From Arcobacter acticola (lineage in GTDB: Bacteria > Campylobacterota > Campylobacteria > Campylobacterales > Arcobacteraceae): a stretch of 64,000 bases of DNA. The translations under genes and the position numbers were made by a program. The stretch is taken from the NCBI RefSeq assembly GCF_013177675.1, contig NZ_CP042652.1:248001-312000 (forward strand). Reading direction: 5' to 3'. Under the pieces are notes generated by a model, which worked only from the letters and a program-made list of their open reading frames with translations, ran no database searches and was not told the origin of the DNA. Shown one piece after another: positions 18,495 to 27,268 of this stretch (its first letter is position 1; each line of letters begins with the position of its first letter).

Positions 18495-18524
18495 ATTTTA
18501 GAGATTTTTTATAATCTCTAAAAT
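18495..18524 (+). terminator. original glpK terminator
   Basis: An 11-bp perfect stem (ATTTTAGAGAT / ATCTCTAAAAT) lies 19 bp after the glpK remnant. It would end transcription of the ancestral glycerol operon before the GntR gene. The T-tail is weak. Confidence 0.6.
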
Positions 18525-18612
18525 CTAAAGATAAAAAACAACTTATTATAGTATTTATTTTTTTTATTTCTTTAATATCTTAAGTGCGGTTTAAAACTGA
18601 ATAATGTAATAT

Positions 18613-18649
18613 GTATTGTAGATATGTTTTTAGAACAAAAATACAATAC
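18613..18649. promoter_or_regulatory. inverted repeat upstream of the GntR gene
   Basis: GTATTGTA (18613-18620) and TACAATAC (18642-18649) are perfect inverted arms 21 bp apart. The right arm contains a TACAAT box suitably placed as the -10 for the regulator gene. An autoregulatory operator is plausible; the wide spacing could also mean two half-sites. Confidence 0.4.
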
Positions 18650-18673
18650 TATCTAAATTAAAGGATCTGACTT

Positions 18674-19405
18674 TTGTTCGCCAAAAATGGTATACCTCTA
18701 TATATTCAACTAAAAGAAAAGTTATTAGAAGATATTAAATTAAATTATAAAGTTAATGATATTATTCCAGCAGAAGGTAAGTTAGAGAAAAAATATGAAG
18801 TTAGCAGAATAACTGTACGAAAAGCCATTGAAGAATTAGAAAAAGATAACATTGTTGTTAAAAAGCAAGGTAAAGGAACCTTTGTTCAAGAACAAAAAAT
18901 TCTTTATGATGCAAACTCAATAGGTTCTTTAACGCAAAGACTATCCAAACAAAAACATTTGTTAACTACAAAGTCAATCTCATTTGAAATAATAGAAAAA
19001 GAAGAAGAGCATTTTGTAAAAGATATGTTAAATTGTGATAAATTACTTTGTATTAGAAGAACAAGGTTATTAGATGAAGTTCCATTTACATTAATGATTA
19101 ACTATTTTGACGTTAATACTGTTCCTGATATTGATAAAAAACTAAATTTAGAATCTTTGTATGCTTTCTTAAAAGAAGAGTATAATATTGAATTTTATAA
19201 TGCTGAAGAAATTGTAGAAGCAAAAGCAGCGGATGCTAGTGAAGCTGAAAAACTAAATATTAAAGAAGGTTCTCCTTTATTATCATTAAAAAGACTTTCT
19301 TTTGACAAAAATAACTATCCAATTGAATATTCAAATCTAGTAATTAAAGCAGATATGTATAAACATAAGATTATTTTATCTAATGATAAAATGTCGAATT
19401 TATAA
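18674..19405 (+). CDS. GntR-family transcriptional regulator (HutC subfamily)
   Basis: A 243-residue regulator. Residues 1-70 are a winged helix (IPLYIQLKEKLLEDI, IPAEGKLEKKYEVSRITVRKAIEELEKDNIVVKKQGKGTFV), the GntR signature. Residues 85-240 form the UTRA/HutC ligand domain (DKLLCIRRTRLLDEVPFTLMINYFD, EAEKLNIKEGSPLLSLKRLSFD). The TTG start at 18674 follows AAAGGA. Placed between the glycerol locus and the Entner-Doudoroff operon, it is a candidate sugar-phosphate-responsive repressor of either; which one cannot be told from sequence. Confidence 0.88.
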   Translation: MFAKNGIPLYIQLKEKLLEDIKLNYKVNDIIPAEGKLEKKYEVSRITVRKAIEELEKDNIVVKKQGKGTFVQEQKILYDANSIGSLTQRLSKQKHLLTTKSISFEIIEKEEEHFVKDMLNCDKLLCIRRTRLLDEVPFTLMINYFDVNTVPDIDKKLNLESLYAFLKEEYNIEFYNAEEIVEAKAADASEAEKLNIKEGSPLLSLKRLSFDKNNYPIEYSNLVIKADMYKHKIILSNDKMSNL

Positions 19406-19456
19406 AATTAAAAAGACCGTTAAATATTCTGTGTCAAATCACCTAAAGTAAGCTCT

Positions 19457-19531
19457 ACTTTGTATATTTTTCAACAAAATAATGAGAAAATATACAAAGT
19501 GTTTATTAGTTAACTGTGAATTTACACAGTT
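19457..19531. repeat. long perfect hairpin plus small hairpin between gntR and pyk
   Basis: ACTTTGTATATTTT (19457-19470) and AAAATATACAAAGT (19487-19500) form a 14-bp perfect inverted repeat with a 16-base loop. AACTGTG / CACAGTT (19512-19531) forms a second hairpin. They lie between convergent genes and could act as terminators in both directions or be a remnant of a small mobile unit. Confidence 0.55.
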
Positions 19532-19544
19532 TATTACATGCTCT

Positions 19545-20049
19545 TTAAATCTCTTCCTCTTTAAAATTCAAATAATACTCTATTTCAGATGGAGTTAATA
19601 TTTTGATTGTATTTGTACTTCCTGGCATCCCTACTGGATATCCCACTGTTGCTACATACAATCCATTTCTATTTAACAATCCTTTTTCATCCAATGCTTT
19701 TAGCATCTTTTGAAACATCTTTGATGCTTGTGCCTCTTTTATTGTTCCTATTGGTTCTACTCCCCAAACGGCTGTTAGTGAGTTTAACACTTTTTTCTTA
19801 TGAGTAAAGGTAAATATTGGCGTTTTTGGTCTATATCTTGACATTTTTAATGCTGATTTTCCTGAGCTTGTAAGAGCTAGGATACCATTCGCTTTTAAAT
19901 CATCTGCCAATTTTGTAACAGTTGATTGAATAACATCAAATTCATCTAGGTATGGAAACTTATATTGTTTATCATAATTATAAATATCTTCTGTTTTTGC
20001 AATAATATTATGCATTGTATCAACTACATTTATTGGGTCTTCACCAACT
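19545..20049 (-). pseudogene. pyk: pyruvate kinase 3' fragment (native gene end, duplicated)
   Basis: This fragment encodes pyruvate kinase from GEDPINVVDTM to the native C-terminus YYLNFKEEEI. Bases 19563-20049 repeat 21808-22294 without visible difference (487 bp), and an IS1634-type element sits exactly between them. The fragment lacks the catalytic barrel and has only an IS-borne start, so it should not make an enzyme. It preserves the original 3' end of pyk. Confidence 0.9.
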
Positions 20050-20164
20050 CCTGACTTTCTCATTTTTATCAAAAATCAATTTTTCTAAAAGTGATATCCC
20101 TTATTAAAGGGCTTTATAGACTATAAAATTCATAAAAGTGTGTGTCCTATAGTCTAAAACCTGC

Positions 20165-20170
20165 TACAAT
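20165..20170 (+). promoter_or_regulatory. -10 box of IS1634-type transposase
   Basis: TACAAT ends six bases before the ATG at 20177, placing the expected transcript start at the start codon. The transposase mRNA would be leaderless. The same arrangement occurs in copy B. Confidence 0.5.
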
Positions 20171-20176
20171 TTTAGT

Positions 20177-21778
20177 ATGAGTTTACATATTAGACAGAAG
20201 AAAAATAGTAGTGGAACAATCAGTATTCAGATTATCGATAGAGTTCATAGGAAATATAAGGTTATAGAAACTATTGCTTGTGTAAAAAATGATTTAGATT
20301 TACAAATTTATTTAGATGTTGCAAATAAACGTTTAGAAGAACTGCGTCAACAAATGTATCCTACTTTATTTGATGAAAATAAAAATGAAGAGTTAATATT
20401 CATAGAACTTGGAAATAATGATTTAATACCAATAGGTGATGAATTAATCTATGGAAAATTATTTGAACGATTGGGATGTTCTAGTGTAGATTTGGATTGT
20501 AAAAGACTTCAGATGTTTAAAAATCTTGTTGTATCAAGATTACTGTATCCTGGTAGTAAATTATATTTGATTGATTATCTTGAATATTTTAAAAAAGAGA
20601 GTGTAGATAAAAATGCTATCTATAGATTTTTAGATACACTTTATGAAGAGAATTTAAAACTACAAATTGAAAAATGTGTATTTGATCATACTTATGCAAA
20701 AATGAACCAAACTATTGCATTTACATTTTATGATGTTACAACCCTGTACTTTGAATCTGAGAGTGAAGACGATCTTAGACGTATTGGATTTAGTAAAGAG
20801 GGTAAATTAGCACGTCCTCAGATACAACTGGGATTGTTTACAACACTACAAGGATATCCATTAAGCTTTGAGGTTTATGAGGGTAATAAATATGAGGGAC
20901 ATACTTTAGTTGATGTACTTAAAAAGTTTCAAAATAAATTTCAATTAAAAAATAAACCTGTAGTTGTAGCTGATAGAGGAATGCTAAACAATAATAATCT
21001 AGTATATCTTGAAAATAATGGATATAAATATATCCTTGCAGCCAAAATAAAAAATATATCAAATGATTTAAAAGAGCAAATATCAAACTTGATATTTTTA
21101 AATGATGGAGTAACTCATACACTTAAATTTAATAAAGATATACCATATACTGATGAGAATGACAATAAACAATCCATAAATATCAATCAAAGGTTAGTTC
21201 TTTCATATTCAACGGCAAGAGCTAAGAAAGATAAACATAATAGAGATAAAGCACTTGAAAGATTAAAGAAAAAAATTGAATTCTCAAAATCTATCACAAA
21301 AAAAGATTTAAAACTATCATACTATGCTAAATATCTTAACATCGATGATCATAAATGTGATATCACTTTTAATATCAATAATCAAAAAGTTGATAATGAT
21401 TCAAAATTAGATGGTATAAAAGGTTTTATTACAAATGATTTTACACTAACACCAAGTGAAATTATAGAACACTATAATAATCAATATGCAGTAGAACAAG
21501 CATTTAGAATATCAAAAACTGATCTTAAAATCAGACCCATATACCATAGGCTAGAAACCAGAATAAAGGCTCATATTCTTATTTCATTTGTATCATACTC
21601 AATTTATAAAGAGTTTGATTCAAAACTTAAAGAAAATAATATTAAATTTAAATTCTCACAAAAACTTTTAAGAGATATAATTAAACATATGTTTGCACTT
21701 AGAACAAATGGAAAATTAGTCTACTTGAAATTTGATGAAATTCAACAACAAGTTTATAATGCAATTAAAAATAGTTAA
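20177..21778 (+). CDS. IS1634-family transposase (copy A)
   Basis: A 533-residue DDE transposase, normal for IS1634/IS1549-type elements. Likely catalytic segments are FYDVTTLYFESESEDD, VVADRGMLNNNN and the C-terminal QYAVEQAFRISKTDLKIRPIYH. The protein is identical to the copy at 53825-55426. Intact frame and two identical copies suggest recent activity. Its stop overlaps the antisense end of the extended pyk frame. Confidence 0.92.
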   Translation: MSLHIRQKKNSSGTISIQIIDRVHRKYKVIETIACVKNDLDLQIYLDVANKRLEELRQQMYPTLFDENKNEELIFIELGNNDLIPIGDELIYGKLFERLGCSSVDLDCKRLQMFKNLVVSRLLYPGSKLYLIDYLEYFKKESVDKNAIYRFLDTLYEENLKLQIEKCVFDHTYAKMNQTIAFTFYDVTTLYFESESEDDLRRIGFSKEGKLARPQIQLGLFTTLQGYPLSFEVYEGNKYEGHTLVDVLKKFQNKFQLKNKPVVVADRGMLNNNNLVYLENNGYKYILAAKIKNISNDLKEQISNLIFLNDGVTHTLKFNKDIPYTDENDNKQSININQRLVLSYSTARAKKDKHNRDKALERLKKKIEFSKSITKKDLKLSYYAKYLNIDDHKCDITFNINNQKVDNDSKLDGIKGFITNDFTLTPSEIIEHYNNQYAVEQAFRISKTDLKIRPIYHRLETRIKAHILISFVSYSIYKEFDSKLKENNIKFKFSQKLLRDIIKHMFALRTNGKLVYLKFDEIQQQVYNAIKNS

Positions 21779-23238
21779 AAAGTGTGTGTCCATATGAGAA
21801 AGTCAGGAAAATTCAAATAATACTCTATTTCAGATGGAGTTAATATTTTGATTGTATTTGTACTTCCTGGCATCCCTACTGGATATCCCACTGTTGCTAC
21901 ATACAATCCATTTCTATTTAACAATCCTTTTTCATCCAATGCTTTTAGCATCTTTTGAAACATCTTTGATGCTTGTGCCTCTTTTATTGTTCCTATTGGT
22001 TCTACTCCCCAAACGGCTGTTAGTGAGTTTAACACTTTTTTCTTATGAGTAAAGGTAAATATTGGCGTTTTTGGTCTATATCTTGACATTTTTAATGCTG
22101 ATTTTCCTGAGCTTGTAAGAGCTAGGATACCATTCGCTTTTAAATCATCTGCCAATTTTGTAACAGTTGATTGAATAACATCAAATTCATCTAGGTATGG
22201 AAACTTATATTGTTTATCATAATTATAAATATCTTCTGTTTTTGCAATAATATTATGCATTGTATCAACTACATTTATTGGGTCTTCACCAACTGCGCTT
22301 TCTTCTGAAAGCATTACAACATCTGTTCCATCTAGAACTGCATTTGCTACATCTGAGATTTCAGCACGAGTTGCTCTTTCATTTTGAGTCATTGACAAAA
22401 GCATTTGAGTTGCTGTAATTACTGGCATTCCTTTTAGGTTTGCTTTTTTAATAAGCATTTTTTGAATAGTTGGAACATCATAGTAAGGAACTTCTATTCC
22501 TAAGTCACCACGTGCTACCATTAATCCATCACTTGCATCAATTATTTCATCTATATTTTCAACAGCATCAAATTTCTCTATTTTAGCTATTAATTTACCT
22601 TTATAACCATTTAGAAGATTTCTAGCTTTTCTCATATCTTTTGCGTTTTGAACAAAAGAGATTGCAAAGTAATCTACTTCATTTTCTACACCCCAAGCGA
22701 TATCTTTTTCATCTTTTTTTGTTATTACATCGATATCAATTACAGTATTAGGAAAGTTTACACCTTTTCTTGAAGACAGTATTCCATGATTTTCTATTTT
22801 TGCTTTTACTTCAAGTCCTGTTTCTATTACTCTTGCTCTTATTGTTCCATCATATAAATAAATATATTCATCAATTTTTACTTTATCTAAGATATCTGGA
22901 TAATTTATAGATACTACATAATCTTTATCTGCTCTTTTATATCCTACTATTTCATCTTTTAAAAAAGTTATTACATCATCTCTAAATAGTTCAAATGGCT
23001 CTTTTAAATCTCCAATTCTTACTTTTGGTCCTGAAATATCTTGCAATATCCCTACTGTTTTTCCAACATTCTTCATAGCTGTTCGTATATTTTGCAATGT
23101 CTCTAAATGATATTCATGACTTCCGTGTGAAAAGTTTAATCTAAACATGTTTGCCCCAGCTTTTATTAATCCTTCTATTATCTCTATACTATGACTTGCT
23201 GGTCCTAAAGTTGCTAATATCTTTGTTCTTTTTTCCAT
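21775..23238 (-). CDS. pyk: pyruvate kinase with IS-derived C-terminal tail
   Basis: A 487-residue pyruvate kinase, converting phosphoenolpyruvate and ADP to pyruvate and ATP. Motifs: RTKILATLGPAS, MFRLNFSHGSHEYH, LMVARGDLGIEVPY, MPVITATQMLLSM and VANAVLDGTDVVMLSEE. After YYLNF the native KEEEI (kept in the fragment at 19545) is replaced by PDFLIWTHTF, read from the IS end. All catalytic parts remain, so activity is likely kept. It is the last gene of the Entner-Doudoroff operon. Confidence 0.92.
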   Translation of the reverse strand: MEKRTKILATLGPASHSIEIIEGLIKAGANMFRLNFSHGSHEYHLETLQNIRTAMKNVGKTVGILQDISGPKVRIGDLKEPFELFRDDVITFLKDEIVGYKRADKDYVVSINYPDILDKVKIDEYIYLYDGTIRARVIETGLEVKAKIENHGILSSRKGVNFPNTVIDIDVITKKDEKDIAWGVENEVDYFAISFVQNAKDMRKARNLLNGYKGKLIAKIEKFDAVENIDEIIDASDGLMVARGDLGIEVPYYDVPTIQKMLIKKANLKGMPVITATQMLLSMTQNERATRAEISDVANAVLDGTDVVMLSEESAVGEDPINVVDTMHNIIAKTEDIYNYDKQYKFPYLDEFDVIQSTVTKLADDLKANGILALTSSGKSALKMSRYRPKTPIFTFTHKKKVLNSLTAVWGVEPIGTIKEAQASKMFQKMLKALDEKGLLNRNGLYVATVGYPVGMPGSTNTIKILTPSEIEYYLNFPDFLIWTHTF

Positions 23239-23249
23239 AGATTCTCCTT

Positions 23250-24872
23250 TTAAAGAATAAAGTCTGTTGATAAGAAATTAGATTTATGATTTCTTAAAAT
23301 ATTTGTTAAAATCTCTTTATTTTCACTAGTTTCTTTAATTGCAACCATTGATCTAATACTAAATGCTCTTAATGCATCACTAACTGAAAGTGTACTTTGT
23401 GCTGAATCTTTTCTACCTGTGAAGGGGAAAATATCAGGCCCTCTTTGACATTGTGCATTAATATTTACACGACTAACCTGATTTACAAAACTATCTACCA
23501 TTTTTGCAATTTCATCTGAATTATTTCCAAAAATACTTACTTGTTGGCCATAATTTGACTCCATTAGATACTGCATTGGTTCTTGTATATTCTTATAAGT
23601 AAGAATTGGAACTATTGGACCAAATTGCTCTTCATGATAAACTCTCATATTTTTATTCACTGGATATAAAACAGCTGGAAACATGAAGGTATCTTTAATA
23701 ATTCCACCATTTTGATTTATTACTTTTGAACCTTTAGAAACAGCATCATCAATTAACTCTTTTAAATATTTTGTTTTATTTTTTTCAGGTAAAGCAGTTA
23801 TTTGAACATCTTTATCCCAAGGTAGACCAAATTTAATTTCATTAATTTTCTCATTAAATGCTTCTAAAAAACTTCCTACAATATTTTCATGTACATAAAG
23901 TATTTTTAAAGCAGTACATCTTTGTCCATTAAAAGATAAACTTCCTGTTACACACTCATTTACAGCTATTTCTAAATTAGCATCAGGCATTACTATCCCT
24001 ACATTTTTAGCTTCTAAACTTAATACTGATCTTAATCTATTTGGCTTTGGATGATGATGTTGTAATGTACTTGCAACTTTTGAACTTCCAATAAAAGCTA
24101 AAACATCTATTTTTCCACTCTTCATTAATGGTGTTAATAGTTCTTCTCCACTCCCATATAAAGTATTTACAACACCTTTAGGAAAAGAATCCCTAAAAGC
24201 TTCAAGTAAAGGCTTATGTAATAAAACACCAAATTTTGGAGGTTTGAAAATAACTGAATTCCCCATAATAAGTGCTGGAATTAAAGTGGTAAATGTTTCA
24301 TTTAACGGATAATTAAATGGGCCCATACATGAAGTAACTCCAAGTGGAGATCTTTTTACTTGTGCTAAAATTCCTGATTCTATTTCTAATTGAGAATTTT
24401 TCCTATCTAAATTTTTTAATGCCTCAATTGTATCTTTAATATAGTCAATTGTTCTATCAAACTCTTTTTGAGAATCTTTAAGTGGTTTTCCAATTTCCCA
24501 CATTAAAACATTTACTACTTCTTCTCTTTTTTCTAACATTTTGAATGTAAAATTCTCAACTGCTTTAATTCTATCACTTACTTTCATTTGTGGCCATTCA
24601 CCCATTCCATAATTATACGCAGCAACGGCAGAATCTAAAGCTTCTTGAGCTTCTGTTTGAGTAAGGATTGGATATGATCCTAATTTTACTTGTTTATTTT
24701 CATTTTCTTTTAAACAAATTGGAGAATATACATCCTGCTTTGGACCTTTCCATTGTTTTATTACACCATTAATTAAATATTCATCTTGTATTAATTGTGT
24801 TTCTAATCTATACTCTTTTGGTATCTCATTTTTACTTATATAAATCTTTTCAAAATTCTTATTACTAGACAT
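23250..24872 (-). CDS. gapN: NADP-dependent non-phosphorylating glyceraldehyde-3-phosphate dehydrogenase
   Basis: A 540-residue aldehyde dehydrogenase of the GapN type, oxidising glyceraldehyde 3-phosphate straight to 3-phosphoglycerate with NADP+. Visible: GVTSCMGPFNYPLNE (Asn of the oxyanion hole), FIGSSKVASTL, SLEAKNVGIVMPDA (general base Glu) and SFNGQRCTALK (catalytic Cys). I start at ATG 24872, preceded by AAGGAG; an in-frame ATG at 24899 lacks a ribosome site. Position in the operon between pgi and pyk fits lower glycolysis fed by KDPG cleavage. Bypassing phosphoglycerate kinase forfeits one ATP but gives NADPH. Confidence 0.87.
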   Translation of the reverse strand: MSSNKNFEKIYISKNEIPKEYRLETQLIQDEYLINGVIKQWKGPKQDVYSPICLKENENKQVKLGSYPILTQTEAQEALDSAVAAYNYGMGEWPQMKVSDRIKAVENFTFKMLEKREEVVNVLMWEIGKPLKDSQKEFDRTIDYIKDTIEALKNLDRKNSQLEIESGILAQVKRSPLGVTSCMGPFNYPLNETFTTLIPALIMGNSVIFKPPKFGVLLHKPLLEAFRDSFPKGVVNTLYGSGEELLTPLMKSGKIDVLAFIGSSKVASTLQHHHPKPNRLRSVLSLEAKNVGIVMPDANLEIAVNECVTGSLSFNGQRCTALKILYVHENIVGSFLEAFNEKINEIKFGLPWDKDVQITALPEKNKTKYLKELIDDAVSKGSKVINQNGGIIKDTFMFPAVLYPVNKNMRVYHEEQFGPIVPILTYKNIQEPMQYLMESNYGQQVSIFGNNSDEIAKMVDSFVNQVSRVNINAQCQRGPDIFPFTGRKDSAQSTLSVSDALRAFSIRSMVAIKETSENKEILTNILRNHKSNFLSTDFIL

Positions 24873-24963
24873 TATATTTCTCCTTTTTTCTAAATTCAAT
24901 TTTCAAAGACAAGAATTCTTTGAAGTATTCTAACCTTACAATTAGATATCAACAGATATTTAA

Positions 24964-26622
24964 TTATTCTTGGAAACTTTTTATTGCATTTAATAATCCC
25001 ACTGTTGAAGCATCTTGTTCCCCATAGTTATTATCTTTATTTTTACTATCACTTGATTCATCAAGACAAGTTAGCATATCAGAAGCTAACTCTTTTCCTA
25101 ACTCAACTCCCCACTGATCAAATGAGTCTAAATTCCATGTAATTCCTTCTACAAAAACTCTATGTTCATATAAAGCTATAATTTTTCCTAAAGTTTTTGG
25201 ATCTAGTTTTTTGTATAGAATTGTAGAGGAAGGTCTATTTCCCATAAACTTTCTATGAGGTGCTAATCTAATAGCTTCTTCATGGGGAACACCTCTTTTT
25301 TTAAGTATTCTAATAACTTCTTGAATACTTCTACCTACCATTAAAGCTTGACTTTGAGCTAAGCAATTTGCAATAAGAAGATCTTTATGTTCTTTCATCC
25401 CCTCTTCATGTTCATTTGCTGCTAACATAAATTCACATGGAACTATTTCAGAACCTTGATGAAGTAATTGGAAAAAAGAATGCTGAGAGTTAGTTCCAGC
25501 AGCACCCCAAACAATCACACCTGTTTTTTCACTTACGTTCTCACCATCACTTGTAATACTTTTACCATTACTTTCCATATCTAATTGTTGGATATAAGAA
25601 GGAAAGGCATTTAATCTTTGATCATAAGGCAAAATTGCTCTTGTTACATAATTACAAATATTTATATGCCAAATACCTAAAAATCCTAAGATTACGGGCA
25701 TATTATTTTCAACTGGCTCATTTAAAAAGTGTTCATCCATTTCATGGGCACCTTTTAAAAATTCTCTAAAATTATTCATACCTATTGCTAAAATAACACA
25801 TAAACCAATTGAACTCCAAATTGAGTATCTTCCACCTACCCAATCCCAATATCCAAATACTCTATCATCTCTAATACCAAACTCTTTTATCTTATCTAAG
25901 GCTGTTGAGATTGCTACAAAATGTTCACCTGCATTTTCTTCTCCAACACTTTTGCTCATCCATTTCCATGCACTTTTTGCATTTGTCATTGTTTCAATAG
26001 TAGTAAAAGTTTTTGAGGCAATTAATACAAGTGTTTTTTTAGGATCCAAAGAGTTAATTACATCATAAATATGAGAAGGATCAATATTTGATACGAAATG
26101 AATCTTTGGTCCATCATGATATGGTTTTAAAGCCTTTGTTACCATTTCAGGACCTAAATGAGATCCTCCTATTCCAATATTTATAACATCTGTAAACTTT
26201 TCACCACTTGAAGATAATATTTCACCATTTCTAATTGCATTTACAAATATTTCCATTTTCTCAAGACTTTGTTTAACATCTGGCATAATATCTTTTCCAT
26301 CAACTATAATAGAACTATTTATATCATTTCTAAGGGCAATATGTAGTACAGCCCTATTTTCTGTTATATTGATTTTTTTACCCGTAAACATATCATTAAT
26401 TTTTTCTTTTAAATTTATAGCTTTTGCTAAATCTTTAAATGCATTAATAACATCTTTATCTATATGATTTTTTGAATAATCTAACAATAAATCATCATAT
26501 TTGATACTAAAATCATCAAATCTATTTGGGTTTAGAGCAAATAATTCACTCATTGTTAATCTATCAAGTCTATTTTTTAATTGTCGTAAATTATTAAAAA
26601 CTACAGTTCTTTTTTCATTCAT
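24964..26622 (-). CDS. pgi: glucose-6-phosphate isomerase
   Basis: A 552-residue isomerase interconverting glucose 6-phosphate and fructose 6-phosphate. Signatures: VINIGIGGSHLGPEMV, the phosphate site ASKTFTTIETM, DWVGGRYSIWSSIGL, the active Glu region NGKS and GAAGTNSQHSFFQLLHQG. Length is that of the E. coli enzyme. Thirteen bases separate its ATG from the eda stop. In this operon it can feed gluconeogenic hexose phosphate into Zwf. Confidence 0.94.
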   Translation of the reverse strand: MNEKRTVVFNNLRQLKNRLDRLTMSELFALNPNRFDDFSIKYDDLLLDYSKNHIDKDVINAFKDLAKAINLKEKINDMFTGKKINITENRAVLHIALRNDINSSIIVDGKDIMPDVKQSLEKMEIFVNAIRNGEILSSSGEKFTDVINIGIGGSHLGPEMVTKALKPYHDGPKIHFVSNIDPSHIYDVINSLDPKKTLVLIASKTFTTIETMTNAKSAWKWMSKSVGEENAGEHFVAISTALDKIKEFGIRDDRVFGYWDWVGGRYSIWSSIGLCVILAIGMNNFREFLKGAHEMDEHFLNEPVENNMPVILGFLGIWHINICNYVTRAILPYDQRLNAFPSYIQQLDMESNGKSITSDGENVSEKTGVIVWGAAGTNSQHSFFQLLHQGSEIVPCEFMLAANEHEEGMKEHKDLLIANCLAQSQALMVGRSIQEVIRILKKRGVPHEEAIRLAPHRKFMGNRPSSTILYKKLDPKTLGKIIALYEHRVFVEGITWNLDSFDQWGVELGKELASDMLTCLDESSDSKNKDNNYGEQDASTVGLLNAIKSFQE

Positions 26623-26635
26623 AATTATTTCCTAT

Positions 26636-27268
26636 CTACTTTAAAACTACTGCTAAAGATTCTTGAACAATTTTAGTTATTTCTTTAAACTTTTTTTCTT
26701 TTACAAGCTTTGATGATGATACCCAACTACCACCCACACATAAAACATTATCAAGTGCTAGAAAATCATTCATATTATTTAAATTTACACCACCTGTTGG
26801 ACAAAAATTAATCCCAGGAAAAGGTCCACCAAAAGCTTTTAATATATCTACTCCACCTACTAAACTTGCAGGAAAAAGTTTACAATGTGTTAAATCATTC
26901 TCTTTTGCCAACATAATTTCAGAAGCACTTGAAACTCCTGGAATAAAAGGAATAGTTTGATTTTTACTCTCTTGTATTAATGACATAGTAATTCCTGGTG
27001 AAAAAACAAACTTAGAACCACTATTAACAGCATTTCTATAATCTTGAATATCACACACAGTTCCTGCACCAACAATCATTGAAGGAAATTCATTAGCAAT
27101 TTTTTCTATTGCTTCAAGACCTGCTTTAGTTCTTAAGGTAATTTCCATAACACTTATACCACCTTCGTATAATACCTTTGCTAAATCTAATGCTTCATTA
27201 GCATTATCTACAACAACAACTGGTACGATTGGCGATATTTTCATTACACTATTTGCATTTAAAATCAT
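26636..27268 (-). CDS. eda: KDPG aldolase
   Basis: A 210-residue class I aldolase splitting 2-keto-3-deoxy-6-phosphogluconate to pyruvate and glyceraldehyde 3-phosphate. VMEITLRTKAGLEAI holds the catalytic Glu, IVGAGTVCD follows, and CKLFPASLVGG contains the Schiff-base Lys, with FCPTGGVNLNN after it. Its ATG overlaps the last base of the edd stop codon, so the two dehydratase/aldolase steps are co-translated. Confidence 0.94.
   Translation of the reverse strand: MILNANSVMKISPIVPVVVVDNANEALDLAKVLYEGGISVMEITLRTKAGLEAIEKIANEFPSMIVGAGTVCDIQDYRNAVNSGSKFVFSPGITMSLIQESKNQTIPFIPGVSSASEIMLAKENDLTHCKLFPASLVGGVDILKAFGGPFPGINFCPTGGVNLNNMNDFLALDNVLCVGGSWVSSSKLVKEKKFKEITKIVQESLAVVLK

Larger units (their letters stand above)
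20050..21807 (+). mobile_element. IS1634-type element, copy A (between pyk duplicates)
   Basis: A 1758-bp element with 14-bp inverted ends (CCTGACTTTCTCAT). The same-length copy B lies at 53796-55553 in opposite orientation. No target duplication of ordinary size is present; the flanks are instead the two ends of a 487-bp duplicated pyk segment. This is the structure expected after unequal recombination between IS copies at two sites in pyk. Confidence 0.92.
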
